Below are positions 16,998 through 25,543 of a stretch of 64,000 nt of DNA, piece by piece (the stretch's first letter is position 1; every line of letters begins with the position of its first letter). Below the pieces are notes generated by a model. That model worked only from the letters and a program-made list of their open reading frames with translations, was not told the origin of the DNA and ran no database searches. Position numbers and translations under genes: made by a program. This DNA comes from Pseudoduganella lutea (GTDB lineage Bacteria; Pseudomonadota; Gammaproteobacteria; Burkholderiales; Burkholderiaceae_D). The DNA lies in contig NZ_CP035913.1 of NCBI RefSeq assembly GCF_004209755.1, forward strand, positions 7,192,001 through 7,256,000, read 5' to 3'.

Positions 16998-17003
16998 TAT
17001 AAT
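16998..17003 (+). promoter_or_regulatory. Candidate -10 element before the O-acetylation cassette
   Basis: A perfect TATAAT lies 39 bases before the MBOAT start in an AT-rich stretch. No good -35 is seen at 17 bases, so this is tentative. Confidence 0.3.
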
Positions 17004-17042
17004 TCCCCGGCGCGCCGCCCGCGTTTATCGAGGAAGAGACCG

Positions 17043-18584
17043 ATGCTGTTCAACTCCCATGCATTCCTGTTCGGCTTCCTGCCCGTGGTGCTGCTGGCGT
17101 ATTTCGCCGCCGCCCGGCGTGGCCGCGAATATGGCAACATGGTCCTGGCGCTTGCATCGCTGTTCTTCTACGCATGGTGGGATACGCGCTACCTGCCGCT
17201 GCTGCTCGCGTCGATCGCCGGCAACTATGCGTGCTCGCTCCAGATCCGCGCTGCGCAAGGCGTGGCACGCAAACGCTGGCTGGTGGCGGCGCTCGCCGGC
17301 AACCTGGCGCTGCTGGCCTGGTACAAATACGCGGGATTCTTTGCCGCCAGCGTGGCGCAGGCCACGGGCTGGAACGTGCCCGTGCTGCACATCGTGCTGC
17401 CGATCGGGATCTCGTTCTTCACTTTCACGCAGATCGCCTTCCTCGTCGACACCGCGCGCGGCCATGTCAGCGAAAGCCGCTTCCTGCACTATCTGCTGTT
17501 CGTCACCTACTTCCCGCACCTGATCGCGGGCCCGGTGCTGCACCACGGCGATATGATGCCGCAGTTCGCCGACGAGAAGAACCGCTGGCCGCGCGCGGAA
17601 AACTTCGCGGTGGGCGCGACGATCTTCTTCATTGGCCTAGGCAAGAAGGTGCTCATCGCCGACAACCTAGCGCCCTATGCGAACGTGCTGTTCGCCGGGC
17701 CGCAGGACGTGTCGCTACTGGTGGCCTGGGGCGGCGTGCTGGCCTACGCATTCCAGCTGTACTTTGATTTTTCCGGCTATTCGGACATGGCGATCGGCCT
17801 GTCGCGACTGTTCGGCGTGCAGCTGCCGCTGAACTTCGCGTCGCCGTACAAGGCCACGTCGATCATGGAATTCTGGCGCCGCTGGCACATGACGCTGTCG
17901 CGCTTCCTGCGCGACTACCTGTACATCCCGCTGGGCGGCAACCGCAGGGGGCCGGCGCGCCGCTCGGCCAACCTGATGGCCACGATGCTGCTCGGTGGCC
18001 TGTGGCATGGCGCCGGCTGGAACTTCGTCATCTGGGGCGGCCTGCATGGCCTGTACCTCGTGATCGGCCAGGCCTGGCGCGGTGTCGCACAGCGCATGGG
18101 CTGGCACGGCGGCCGTGCTGGCGCCCTCGCCGGCTGGGCGTTGACATTTTCCGCCGTCTGCGTGGCCTGGGTATTCTTCCGCGCGCCGGACCTGCAGACG
18201 GCTCTGGCCATCCTGTCCGGCATGCTGGGTGGGCATGGCGTGCAGTTGCCGGCCACTCTCGGCGCGCATTTCGGCGGCCTGAAAGCGGCGCTGGACACCA
18301 TCGGCATCGGCTGGTACCAGGGCGGTACCGCGCGCTTCATCGAAACCTGGGCCTGGGTCGTGGCGGCCGGCGCCATTGCATTCACGATGCCGAACACGCA
18401 GCAGATCATGCACCGCTTCGCGCCCGCGCTCGACGCCTTCGATGCCACGGCAGATCGTCCTCGGCTGGCAATGCGGCTGGCATGGCAACCGGCCCGGCGC
18501 CATGCCATGCTGGTCGGCGCGCTTGCCGTGCTGGGCGTGCTGTCGCTGAACCGGCCCACCGATTTCCTGTATTTCCAGTTCTGA
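17043..18584 (+). CDS. MBOAT-family O-acyltransferase (AlgI-like)
   Basis: A 513-residue polytopic membrane protein, very hydrophobic, starting M-L-F-N-S-H-A-F-L-F-G-F as AlgI homologues do. Family motifs: Y-F-P-H-L-I-A-G-P-V near 165, Q-L-Y-F-D-F-S-G-Y-S-D-M-A-I-G near 240, F-W-R-R-W-H-M-T-L-S-R-F-L-R-D-Y-L-Y-I-P-L-G-G-N near 280, and the catalytic His in L-W-H-G-A-G-W near 320. In alginate and cellulose systems such proteins pass acetyl groups across the inner membrane for polysaccharide O-acetylation. The next gene, 12 bases downstream, is an SGNH-like partner, giving a two-gene cassette. No polymerase genes are adjacent, so the target glycan is unknown. Confidence 0.9.
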   Translation: MLFNSHAFLFGFLPVVLLAYFAAARRGREYGNMVLALASLFFYAWWDTRYLPLLLASIAGNYACSLQIRAAQGVARKRWLVAALAGNLALLAWYKYAGFFAASVAQATGWNVPVLHIVLPIGISFFTFTQIAFLVDTARGHVSESRFLHYLLFVTYFPHLIAGPVLHHGDMMPQFADEKNRWPRAENFAVGATIFFIGLGKKVLIADNLAPYANVLFAGPQDVSLLVAWGGVLAYAFQLYFDFSGYSDMAIGLSRLFGVQLPLNFASPYKATSIMEFWRRWHMTLSRFLRDYLYIPLGGNRRGPARRSANLMATMLLGGLWHGAGWNFVIWGGLHGLYLVIGQAWRGVAQRMGWHGGRAGALAGWALTFSAVCVAWVFFRAPDLQTALAILSGMLGGHGVQLPATLGAHFGGLKAALDTIGIGWYQGGTARFIETWAWVVAAGAIAFTMPNTQQIMHRFAPALDAFDATADRPRLAMRLAWQPARRHAMLVGALAVLGVLSLNRPTDFLYFQF

Positions 18585-18596
18585 CACGGATTGCGC

Positions 18597-19931
18597 ATGA
18601 ATGCCCCCATGAACTCCCCCCGGCGCTCTTCCCTGCATTCGGCAACGACCACCGGCGGGTGCGCGCATCGCCATTATCTGCGCTGGATGCTGGGCACGCT
18701 CGCTGGTGCCAGTGTCGCGGTGGCCGGGTTCGTGATGCTCGTCGATCCCTATGGCCTGTATGCGCTGGCCGACATTCCGGGCTTTAACCGCATCAAGCCG
18801 CCGGTGGAACGCTATCGCAACGAGATCCGCCTGGCCAGGGCCGACCGCTTCCAGCCCGCCATCGTCATCGCCGGCAATTCGCGCATGGAAGTGGGCATCG
18901 ACCCCGAAGGACCTCACCTCGCCGGCAGGTATGCCTTCAATCTCGCGCTGGCCGGCACCAGCGCGGAGAAGGCGATCGGCCAGTTGCGCCACCTGGCCGT
19001 GCGCGGCCATCCGCCACGACGCGTGATCGCCGGCATGGAATTCGTCGATGCGCTGACGGCCCGCCCCGTTCCTGCCGCCGCACCGGTACCGGCGCCGCCG
19101 GCCGAACCGGCCGGATGGCGCGCACACGCCTGGCGCGCGGACACGCTGTACTCGTTCGCATCGCTCAAGGATGCCATCGTTACCGTGGCGATCCAGCGCC
19201 AGCCCCAGGCTGCGATGGCGACGATGCGCGGCTTCAATCCGCTACTGCAGTATCACCAGGCGGCAGCCACGGAAGGCTATGCCGCGCTGTTCAGCCAGCG
19301 CGCCGCCGAGAACACGCGCAAGCTTGCCGCCACGGCCGAGGGCGGCCTCCACGCGCCGGCCGTGCACGCGCAAGTCGCGGCACTGATCGATGCCGCCGCC
19401 CAGGCCGATCCCGGCGTAGCGATCGACCTCGTCATCTACCCGTACCACGCGCAGCTGATGGCCCTGTTCGAAGGGGCGAAACTGTGGCCCCGCTTTGAGG
19501 CTTGGAAGGAAATCCTCGTCGACGAAGCGGCCGCCGGCCGCCGGCGCCATCCCGGCGCCCGCATCGCCGTCCATGACTTCTCCGGCTACGGTGCGATCCA
19601 GTGCGAGGCGATTCCCGCGCCGGGCAGCGCGGCGGGCACCCGGTGGTACTGGGAAGCGGGCCACTTCAAGCCCGCTCTCGGCGACATCGTCATGGCCCGG
19701 GTGCTGGGCGCGGCGGACGATCGCCTGCCGGCGGGATTCGGCTTCCCGCTCGACCGGAGCACGCTGGGCGCGAACCGCGAGCGCATTGCCGCCGAACGGG
19801 CCGGCTGCATGGCGCGGCAGGCCGACGTGTTCGATGCCGTCGCGCGCGACGTGCAGCGCGAACTGGCCCGTCGCGCAATCCAGGCGCCCGCCGACCGCCA
19901 CGCCGGGCTCGGTCCTGCGCTGCTGGAATAG
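18597..19931 (+). CDS. SGNH/AlgX-like membrane-anchored protein, partner of the acyltransferase
   Basis: 444 residues from the ATG at 18597; an alternative ATG lies four codons later. One transmembrane anchor at about 32-52, then V-I-A-G-N-S-R-M-E-V-G, where G-N-S-R replaces the G-D-S-R of SGNH hydrolase block I, followed by N-L-A-L-A-G-T-S-A-E-K. The rest is a periplasmic domain of ordinary composition. The position directly after an AlgI-type gene fits the transferase that moves acetyl from the MBOAT protein to the polysaccharide. I could not confirm the D-x-x-H block by eye, so its catalytic competence is uncertain. Confidence 0.7.
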   Translation: MNAPMNSPRRSSLHSATTTGGCAHRHYLRWMLGTLAGASVAVAGFVMLVDPYGLYALADIPGFNRIKPPVERYRNEIRLARADRFQPAIVIAGNSRMEVGIDPEGPHLAGRYAFNLALAGTSAEKAIGQLRHLAVRGHPPRRVIAGMEFVDALTARPVPAAAPVPAPPAEPAGWRAHAWRADTLYSFASLKDAIVTVAIQRQPQAAMATMRGFNPLLQYHQAAATEGYAALFSQRAAENTRKLAATAEGGLHAPAVHAQVAALIDAAAQADPGVAIDLVIYPYHAQLMALFEGAKLWPRFEAWKEILVDEAAAGRRRHPGARIAVHDFSGYGAIQCEAIPAPGSAAGTRWYWEAGHFKPALGDIVMARVLGAADDRLPAGFGFPLDRSTLGANRERIAAERAGCMARQADVFDAVARDVQRELARRAIQAPADRHAGLGPALLE

Positions 19932-20235
19932 GCATGGCGATGCTTGCCTGGAGTGCGCATCGCCCAGTGACGCGGGATCTGCACAAACGCCATTGTGGTG
20001 GGTATTCAGCGTTGCCCCTCACCGGGCCGCCGCCATGGCGGCATCTGGCCGTCCGGCCAGCCGCTCGCGGCGCGCGATCGGTCCTTGCGATCCAGTCGCG
20101 GGAATCCCAGGTGAGGCCGCGGCTTCGCACCGCGCTTGCGGTACTTTCCGAGCGGCGCTGGCGCCCCGGAGTGCTGTAATATTTGCGATCGCGTTCCCAC
20201 GCCCACTTTGCAGGAGCACTCAAATCCTACGTTTC

Positions 20236-20709
20236 TTGATCAACGCGGTACTACGCACACCAAAGCTCACGCTCGCTGTCGTGTTATCAGTCCTGGTTGC
20301 GCTGGCCGGCACGCTGACCTACACCGGTTACCTGGTCATCGGGGTATTGGCCGAATATCTCGGCACGGGTCGGTTCATGGCGGGATTGCTGCTCGGGATC
20401 CTGTTTGCACGCTTCCCCAGGATAAGCAAAGGCAAACTGCGCGTCGTCGGCCTGTTACCGAAACCGGTTCGCCGCCCCATCATTGTGAGCTTGCTGGCGC
20501 TCTGCTCCCTGCACTTCCTGTCGCGGGGCGAAGCCGTGCCCGCGTTCTTTACAGGTTTCGCATTGGCTTTCCTGCTCGGATTTCCCTGGTTGAGGCGGGC
20601 CATTTTCGATCGGCTTTTAGGGTCCGTCTTCCCGTTCGGTGGTCGTCAACAGGCCGAACGCGCGGACGACAAGGTGATCGACGGGGAGTTCAGGGAAAAG
20701 AAGGATTGA
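20236..20709 (+). CDS. Small hypothetical membrane protein, unusual start
   Basis: About 157 residues from the TTG at 20236. It has hydrophobic segments (L-A-V-V-L-S-V-L-V-A-L-A-G-T-L, F-M-A-G-L-L-L-G-I-L-F, I-V-S-L-L-A-L-C-S-L-H, F-F-T-G-F-A-L-A-F-L-L-G-F) and a charged soluble tail, so it is a four-helix inner-membrane protein. I do not recognise the family. An AGGAG at 20212-20216 lies seven bases before ATC at 20224, exactly where a start codon is expected, and the reading M/I-L-R-F-L-I-N-A-V-L-R from there looks native. The true start may be a non-standard ATC or an ATG altered to ATC. The gene stands alone. Confidence 0.6.
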   Translation: MINAVLRTPKLTLAVVLSVLVALAGTLTYTGYLVIGVLAEYLGTGRFMAGLLLGILFARFPRISKGKLRVVGLLPKPVRRPIIVSLLALCSLHFLSRGEAVPAFFTGFALAFLLGFPWLRRAIFDRLLGSVFPFGGRQQAERADDKVIDGEFREKKD

Positions 20710-21333
20710 TCGCGAAAACAAAGGCACTGCAGTTGAAAAATCTCGCTCCAAGCGAGCCTGGCTTCCAGTATTCGATGTCGCGCATGGACTCGCATCCATA
20801 CCATGCAGGACACCCACGACCTTCGAATGCCAATAACGGAAATGTTTGACACCACATGCCAGCAAAGTGGATTGACCGTAGCGGATTTCCACTCACGCAC
20901 ACGGCAGCGGAAATGACCGCCTGCGGCCTTGGCCACCTGCCGCAACCGTTCATTGTACGCTGCTGCTTTTGTGTGGAAAAACAACTGTATTGCCAGACAT
21001 TCCCTCGCGCGAATCCACGGGCTCTGCCGCACTTCCTGAATAAACAATATTCGATAACAGGACCATGGCAACGCCCGATAAACCTCCAACTTTTCGAGAG
21101 AACGGCTGAGCTTCCCCGGGCACGGCCAATTACTTCCTTCCTGGCCAGCAATTAAATAAACAAATAAAGATATTACTTTGCCGAACCGAACTCAACAATA
21201 TTAGTATTTTCATGCGTGCAGGTAACGCGATACGCAGCATGGGATTTCGCGGACGGACGGCGCCTCTACATTAAACTACCGAATAACCCGCACGATTGAA
21301 ACGTATTCTTTTTAATATTCTTCTAATTTTTTA
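20710..21333. other. Non-coding AT-richer stretch before the PEP-CTERM gene
   Basis: About 620 bases without a convincing gene. The open frames on both strands have poor composition (many C, W and R runs), no family motif and no good ribosome binding site. It carries several AT-rich blocks, notably 21151-21190 and 21290-21330. It probably holds only regulatory sequence. Confidence 0.5.
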
Positions 21334-21363
21334 TTGCAGAGACAAGTCAACAACATTTATATT
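21334..21363 (+). promoter_or_regulatory. Sigma-70-like promoter of the PEP-CTERM gene
   Basis: TTGCAG (21334-21339) and TATATT (21358-21363) are separated by 18 bases. The predicted transcript start near 21370 falls inside the 20-bp palindrome that follows. Confidence 0.4.
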
Positions 21364-21367
21364 GGTA

Positions 21368-21387
21368 TCACTTCAGTACTGAAGTGA
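21368..21387. promoter_or_regulatory. 20-bp perfect palindrome, candidate operator
   Basis: TCACTTCAGTACTGAAGTGA is a perfect palindrome 43 bases before the PEP-CTERM start, overlapping the predicted transcription start. That is the usual place for repressor binding. It lacks a T-run and is not a terminator. Confidence 0.5.
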
Positions 21388-21430
21388 CCGAACGAAGTCT
21401 TCCTCAACCAAAAGTGAATGGAGTCTCATC

Positions 21431-22096
21431 GTGCAAATGCTGTCCCTCTCTGTCAAAACCGCCCTCGCCTCCGCCGCACTGCTCGCCGCTACCGCCGCCC
21501 ATGCCGAACTCATTACGTTCACGTCCGAAGCCGCCTACCTGGCAGCCGTCGGCACGACGGGCGTGGATAATTTTGATGACCTCGACATCGAGCCCTATGA
21601 CGGCCCCCTCATCCGCGAAGCGGGTAGCTACGGCTACACGGCCGAAGTCGGCCCAAGCACTCCGATCTTCTTCGGCGCCGGTGATGACGGCAGCGACTGG
21701 TGGCTGAGTTCCAACAGCCGCCAGGACACCATCACGTTCAGCGATTTCACCGGCGGCAGTATCGCCGGCGCCGGCGGCTACTTCTTCGGCTCCGATATCG
21801 AGGGCTTCTCCACATCCGCCGGTTCGATCACGATCTCCGCCACGGACAGCACGGGTGCCACGCTCACGTACACGATCGACACACCCGGGGTAAGCTCCTT
21901 CGTGGGCTTCGTGTCGACGGCGGAGATTACTTCGCTGTCGTTCAGCGTCGGCAACCAGCCGGGCGTATGGCCAACGGTGAACGACCTGCACCTGTCGGTA
22001 TCGGCCGTGCCGGAACCGGCAACTTACGGCATGATGCTGGCCGGCCTGGGCCTGCTGGGCTTTGCCGCGCGACGCAAGGCGCACAAGGCCGCGTAA
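21431..22096 (+). CDS. PEP-CTERM sorting domain-containing protein
   Basis: 221 residues: a Sec signal peptide (hydrophobic to A-A-H-A), a ~170-residue beta-rich, Gly/Ser/Thr-rich body with few cysteines, and a C-terminal sorting signal V-P-E-P-A-T-Y-G-M-M-L-A-G-L-G-L-L-G-F-A-A-R-R-K. That signal is the PEP motif, transmembrane helix and basic tail recognised by exosortase (EpsH/XrtA systems) and linked to exopolysaccharide and floc formation. The GTG at 21431 lies eight bases after GGAG and is preferred; the ATG at 21437 is the alternative. No exosortase gene is in the window. A strong terminator follows 20 bases later. Confidence 0.9.
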   Translation: MQMLSLSVKTALASAALLAATAAHAELITFTSEAAYLAAVGTTGVDNFDDLDIEPYDGPLIREAGSYGYTAEVGPSTPIFFGAGDDGSDWWLSSNSRQDTITFSDFTGGSIAGAGGYFFGSDIEGFSTSAGSITISATDSTGATLTYTIDTPGVSSFVGFVSTAEITSLSFSVGNQPGVWPTVNDLHLSVSAVPEPATYGMMLAGLGLLGFAARRKAHKAA

Positions 22097-22115
22097 GCGC
22101 GCCAACGGGATATCG

Positions 22116-22138
22116 GGCGGCCTGCGGGCCGCCTTTTT
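22116..22138 (+). terminator. Rho-independent terminator of the PEP-CTERM gene
   Basis: GGCGGCC (22116-22122) pairs with GGCCGCC (22127-22133) around TGCG and is followed by five T. A classic intrinsic terminator. Confidence 0.9.
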
Positions 22139-22598
22139 CATGGGCGCTGCCAGCCGACGCCATGGGTGGACATTCGCCGTCAGCACCGTCTCGACAAATG
22201 GCGGCGATCATACCCTGCCGTCCGGCACGGTCCTCGTACAGCCAATATCGCCGAAAGCTCCCCATTTCGACAGACAACATCGTTCCGCTGCCTGCAAATT
22301 GCCTCATCCGGCCTGACCACTTGTTGCAAAAAGACGTCACTGGTCTGACAGAATCACATCCGGCCCGACCAAATCCGCGATTCTACGACAGCCTGCCAAT
22401 GCAATAACCAAGCGAATTGCCGTCAAGTTGAGCGAAGTTAGCGCATATGCGCAACAAGGTTATCGTTTTCCGTTGAAACCATACGTTTTTATTATTTGTA
22501 TAAGCAAACGAGCTCCGCAATGATGGATCCCGCGCGCACCTCCGCATGGTGCGCTCCCAAGGCGTGAGAGATCCGAAACAAATAGACAGGAGACTTGG
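22139..22598. other. Leader/promoter region of the TonB-GH43 operon
   Basis: About 460 bases with no credible gene. A 12-bp palindrome GCGCATATGCGC lies at 22441-22452 and an AT-rich block at 22485-22505 before the receptor start. These are the best candidates for an operator and promoter. Confidence 0.4.
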
Positions 22599-25532
22599 AT
22601 GCACAGCAGCAGAACCGCATTGAAAATGACCGCGATCGCCTCGGCCGTGCTGGCCCTGGGCCAGGCAGCCACCGCGCAGGCACAGGAAGCCCCGCAAGCC
22701 CAGGCGCAGGGTGCACAGGAAACGCAGACCGTCGTCGTGACGGGCCTGCGCGCGTCGCTGGAAAGCGCGCTCAATGCCAAGCGCACCGAGAACAGCATCG
22801 TCGACGTCGTGAAAGCCGAGGATATCGGCAAGTTCCCGGACACGAACCTGGCCGAATCGCTGCAGCGCGTGCCCGGCGTGGCGATCGACCGCGATGCCGG
22901 CGAAGGCCGCAGCATCACCGTGCGCGGCCTCGGCCAGGATTTCACGCGCGTGCGCATCAATGGCATCGAAGCGCTGGCCACCACGGGCGGCAGCGACAAC
23001 AGCGGCGGCACCAACCGCGGCCGCGGCTTCGACTTCAACGTCTTCGCGTCGGAACTGTTTTCCTCGCTGACGGTGCGCAAGAGCTCTTCCGCCGAGGTGG
23101 AGGAAGGCTCGCTGGGCGCCACCGTCGACCTGCAGACGATGCGCCCGTTCGACCTGTCCAAGCGGGGCTTCAACGCCACCGCGATGCTCAAGGGCCGCTA
23201 CAACGACCTGTCCGAGAAGTCCGACCCGCGCGGCGCGTTCATGTTCTCGGATACGTTCAACAACAACACGATGGGCTACCTGGTCTCCGTCGCCTGGGGC
23301 AAGCGCAACCTGTACGAGGATGGCTTCTCCACCGGACGCTGGGACAACGGCCCGTCGGTGGGCGGCTGGTGCGCGCCGATGGGCGTGGGCACGTCGACGT
23401 CGCCGAACTGCGGCACGACCGCACCGGGCTTCCCCACTTCGCAGCGCCTGCCCGGCACGCCGGAGAACATCGCCGCGTACAACGCCGCCAGCAGCGCCGC
23501 CAACTATCACCCGCGCTTCCCGCGCTACGGCCGCATGGTGCACGAACAGGAACGCCTGGGCGTGACCGGCTCGTTCGAATGGAAACCGCAGCGCGGCACC
23601 CGCCTGTCGCTGGACCTGCTGTATGCCGACCTCGATGCCACCCGCGAAGAAAACTACATCGAGGGCTTCTCGTTCTCGCGCAACCTGAGCTCCGGCGGCA
23701 AGCCGCAGACCTCCGTCGTCGACGTGCAGTACGACGCGCTGGGCCGCATGACCTACGGTGTCTTCAATGGCGTGGATATCCGCTCCGAGTCGCGCTACGA
23801 CGAGATGCAGACCAAGTTCTTCCAGCCCACGCTGAACCTGTCGCACCAGATCAACGAGGACCTGCGCCTGACCGCGGCGCTGGGTCACGCGAAATCGAAA
23901 TTCGAGAACCCGATCCAGACCACCGTCACGCTCGACGCGCCGAACGTGAACGGCTACACGGTCGACTTCCGGAACGGCCGCCTGCCGGTCATCACCTACC
24001 CGTTCGACGTCACGAAGGCCGGCGTGCTGGGCATCTACGGCGTGGCGAACGGCGCGACCACGGCGGCCAATGCGCTGCCGAGCGAGATCCGCATCCGCCC
24101 GGCGGGCACGGACAACACCAACGACGTGTTCAGCACCGACCTCGCCTGGCGTGCCTCGGACACGTGGACGTTCAAGGGCGGCGTGAACCTGAAGCGCTAC
24201 AAGTTCAACACATGGGAATCCCGCCGCGCCAACACGGCCGAATCCATCTACAGCCTGCCCGCAGGTACCGACCTCGCAGGCCTGACGACGACGCTGTCGG
24301 GCTTCGGCCCCGGCCAGGATATGCCGGCTGGCAACGCGACCAGCTGGGTCATGCCGAATATCCAGGCCATCACGGCGGCCTACGATGCCTACTGCAACTG
24401 CCTGAAATCCGGCCCGGCCGGCGGCCCGGGCGACTTCACGCTGACCTCGCTGTCCAACACGAGCGCACGCGGCAACAACCGGGCGATCACCGAGCGCGAC
24501 AACGGCGTGTACCTGCAGGGCGATTTCGACACCGAACTGTGGGGCTACGGCGTGCGCGGCAATATCGGCGGCCGCTACGTGAAGACCAAGCTGACCGCGA
24601 CCGGCTATGTGGCCGCCGGCGGCGGCACCCCGGTCACGGTGGAAAACGAGTACAACGACTTCCTGCCGTCCTTTAATCTGGCCACCAACGTGACGCCGGA
24701 ATTCCTGGTGCGCCTGGCCGCTGCCAAGGTCATGTCGCGCCCGCCGCTGGGCAACCTGAACCCGGGCGGCACCGTCAGCACCGTGGGTGCGCTGGGCATC
24801 TCGTCGGGCAACCCGCTGCTCGAACCGTTCCGCGCCAAGACCTTCGATGCCTCGTTCGAGTACTACTTCCAGAACAAGGCCTTCGTCGGCCTGGGCCTGT
24901 TCCAGAAGAACATCGCCAGCTACGTGCAGGGCGTGCGCGAATCGATGCCGTACAACCAGACCGGCCTGCCGCTGTCCTTGCTGCCGGCGAATTTCACGGG
25001 CACCGAATCGTTCGACGTGACGAGCTTCCGCAACACCCCGGGCGGCAAGCTGCGCGGCTTCGAGCTGAATTACCAGCAGCCGTTCACGTTCCTGCCGGCG
25101 TGGGGCCGCAACTTCGGCCTGATCGCCAACTACACGAAGGTGTCGTCGAAGATCGACTACATCATCTCGGCCACCACCGCCAACAGCGGCACCGTGCGCA
25201 ACGAGCTGGTGAACCTGTCGCCGAAATCGTGGAACACCACGCTGTACTACGATGACGGCAGGTTCAGCGCCCGCCTGACCGGCGCCTACCGTTCGGCCTA
25301 CCTGCAGACCGTGCCGGCGCAGAACAACAACGACGTGGCGGGCAAGAACGAAACGACGAACGTCGACCTGTCGCTGTCGTACAAGCTCAATGACAAGGTC
25401 GAATTCACGTTCGAAGGCGTCAACCTCACGAACGAGTCGAGCGACCAGTATGTGGGCAGCGTGCGCAACAGCGTGAACGTGCTGAACGTGACGGGCCGCG
25501 AGTACCTGCTCGGCGTGCGCTACAAGTTCTGA
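22599..25532 (+). CDS. TonB-dependent receptor, carbohydrate type
   Basis: 977 residues, same subfamily as the receptor at 10363. Signal peptide to about residue 28, then T-V-V-V-T-G-L-R-A-S-L-E-S-A, the plug with I-V-D-V-V-K-A-E-D-I-G-K-F-P-D-T-N-L-A-E-S-L-Q-R-V-P-G-V and I-T-V-R-G-L-G, and a barrel ending in R-Y-K-F. An internal N-C-L and several G/N-rich loops resemble the paralogue. The start ATG at 22599 is preceded by AGGAG. The GH43 gene begins 11 bases after the stop, so import and hydrolysis of one substrate (likely arabinose- or xylose-containing) are coupled. Confidence 0.95.
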   Translation: MHSSRTALKMTAIASAVLALGQAATAQAQEAPQAQAQGAQETQTVVVTGLRASLESALNAKRTENSIVDVVKAEDIGKFPDTNLAESLQRVPGVAIDRDAGEGRSITVRGLGQDFTRVRINGIEALATTGGSDNSGGTNRGRGFDFNVFASELFSSLTVRKSSSAEVEEGSLGATVDLQTMRPFDLSKRGFNATAMLKGRYNDLSEKSDPRGAFMFSDTFNNNTMGYLVSVAWGKRNLYEDGFSTGRWDNGPSVGGWCAPMGVGTSTSPNCGTTAPGFPTSQRLPGTPENIAAYNAASSAANYHPRFPRYGRMVHEQERLGVTGSFEWKPQRGTRLSLDLLYADLDATREENYIEGFSFSRNLSSGGKPQTSVVDVQYDALGRMTYGVFNGVDIRSESRYDEMQTKFFQPTLNLSHQINEDLRLTAALGHAKSKFENPIQTTVTLDAPNVNGYTVDFRNGRLPVITYPFDVTKAGVLGIYGVANGATTAANALPSEIRIRPAGTDNTNDVFSTDLAWRASDTWTFKGGVNLKRYKFNTWESRRANTAESIYSLPAGTDLAGLTTTLSGFGPGQDMPAGNATSWVMPNIQAITAAYDAYCNCLKSGPAGGPGDFTLTSLSNTSARGNNRAITERDNGVYLQGDFDTELWGYGVRGNIGGRYVKTKLTATGYVAAGGGTPVTVENEYNDFLPSFNLATNVTPEFLVRLAAAKVMSRPPLGNLNPGGTVSTVGALGISSGNPLLEPFRAKTFDASFEYYFQNKAFVGLGLFQKNIASYVQGVRESMPYNQTGLPLSLLPANFTGTESFDVTSFRNTPGGKLRGFELNYQQPFTFLPAWGRNFGLIANYTKVSSKIDYIISATTANSGTVRNELVNLSPKSWNTTLYYDDGRFSARLTGAYRSAYLQTVPAQNNNDVAGKNETTNVDLSLSYKLNDKVEFTFEGVNLTNESSDQYVGSVRNSVNVLNVTGREYLLGVRYKF

Positions 25533-25543
25533 ACGGGCCCACG

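Noticed and set aside
20690..21151. 153-codon minus-strand frame in the gap before the PEP-CTERM gene
   Set aside because: Cys/Trp/Arg-rich, no binding site, no motif; overlapping frames on both strands look equally random.
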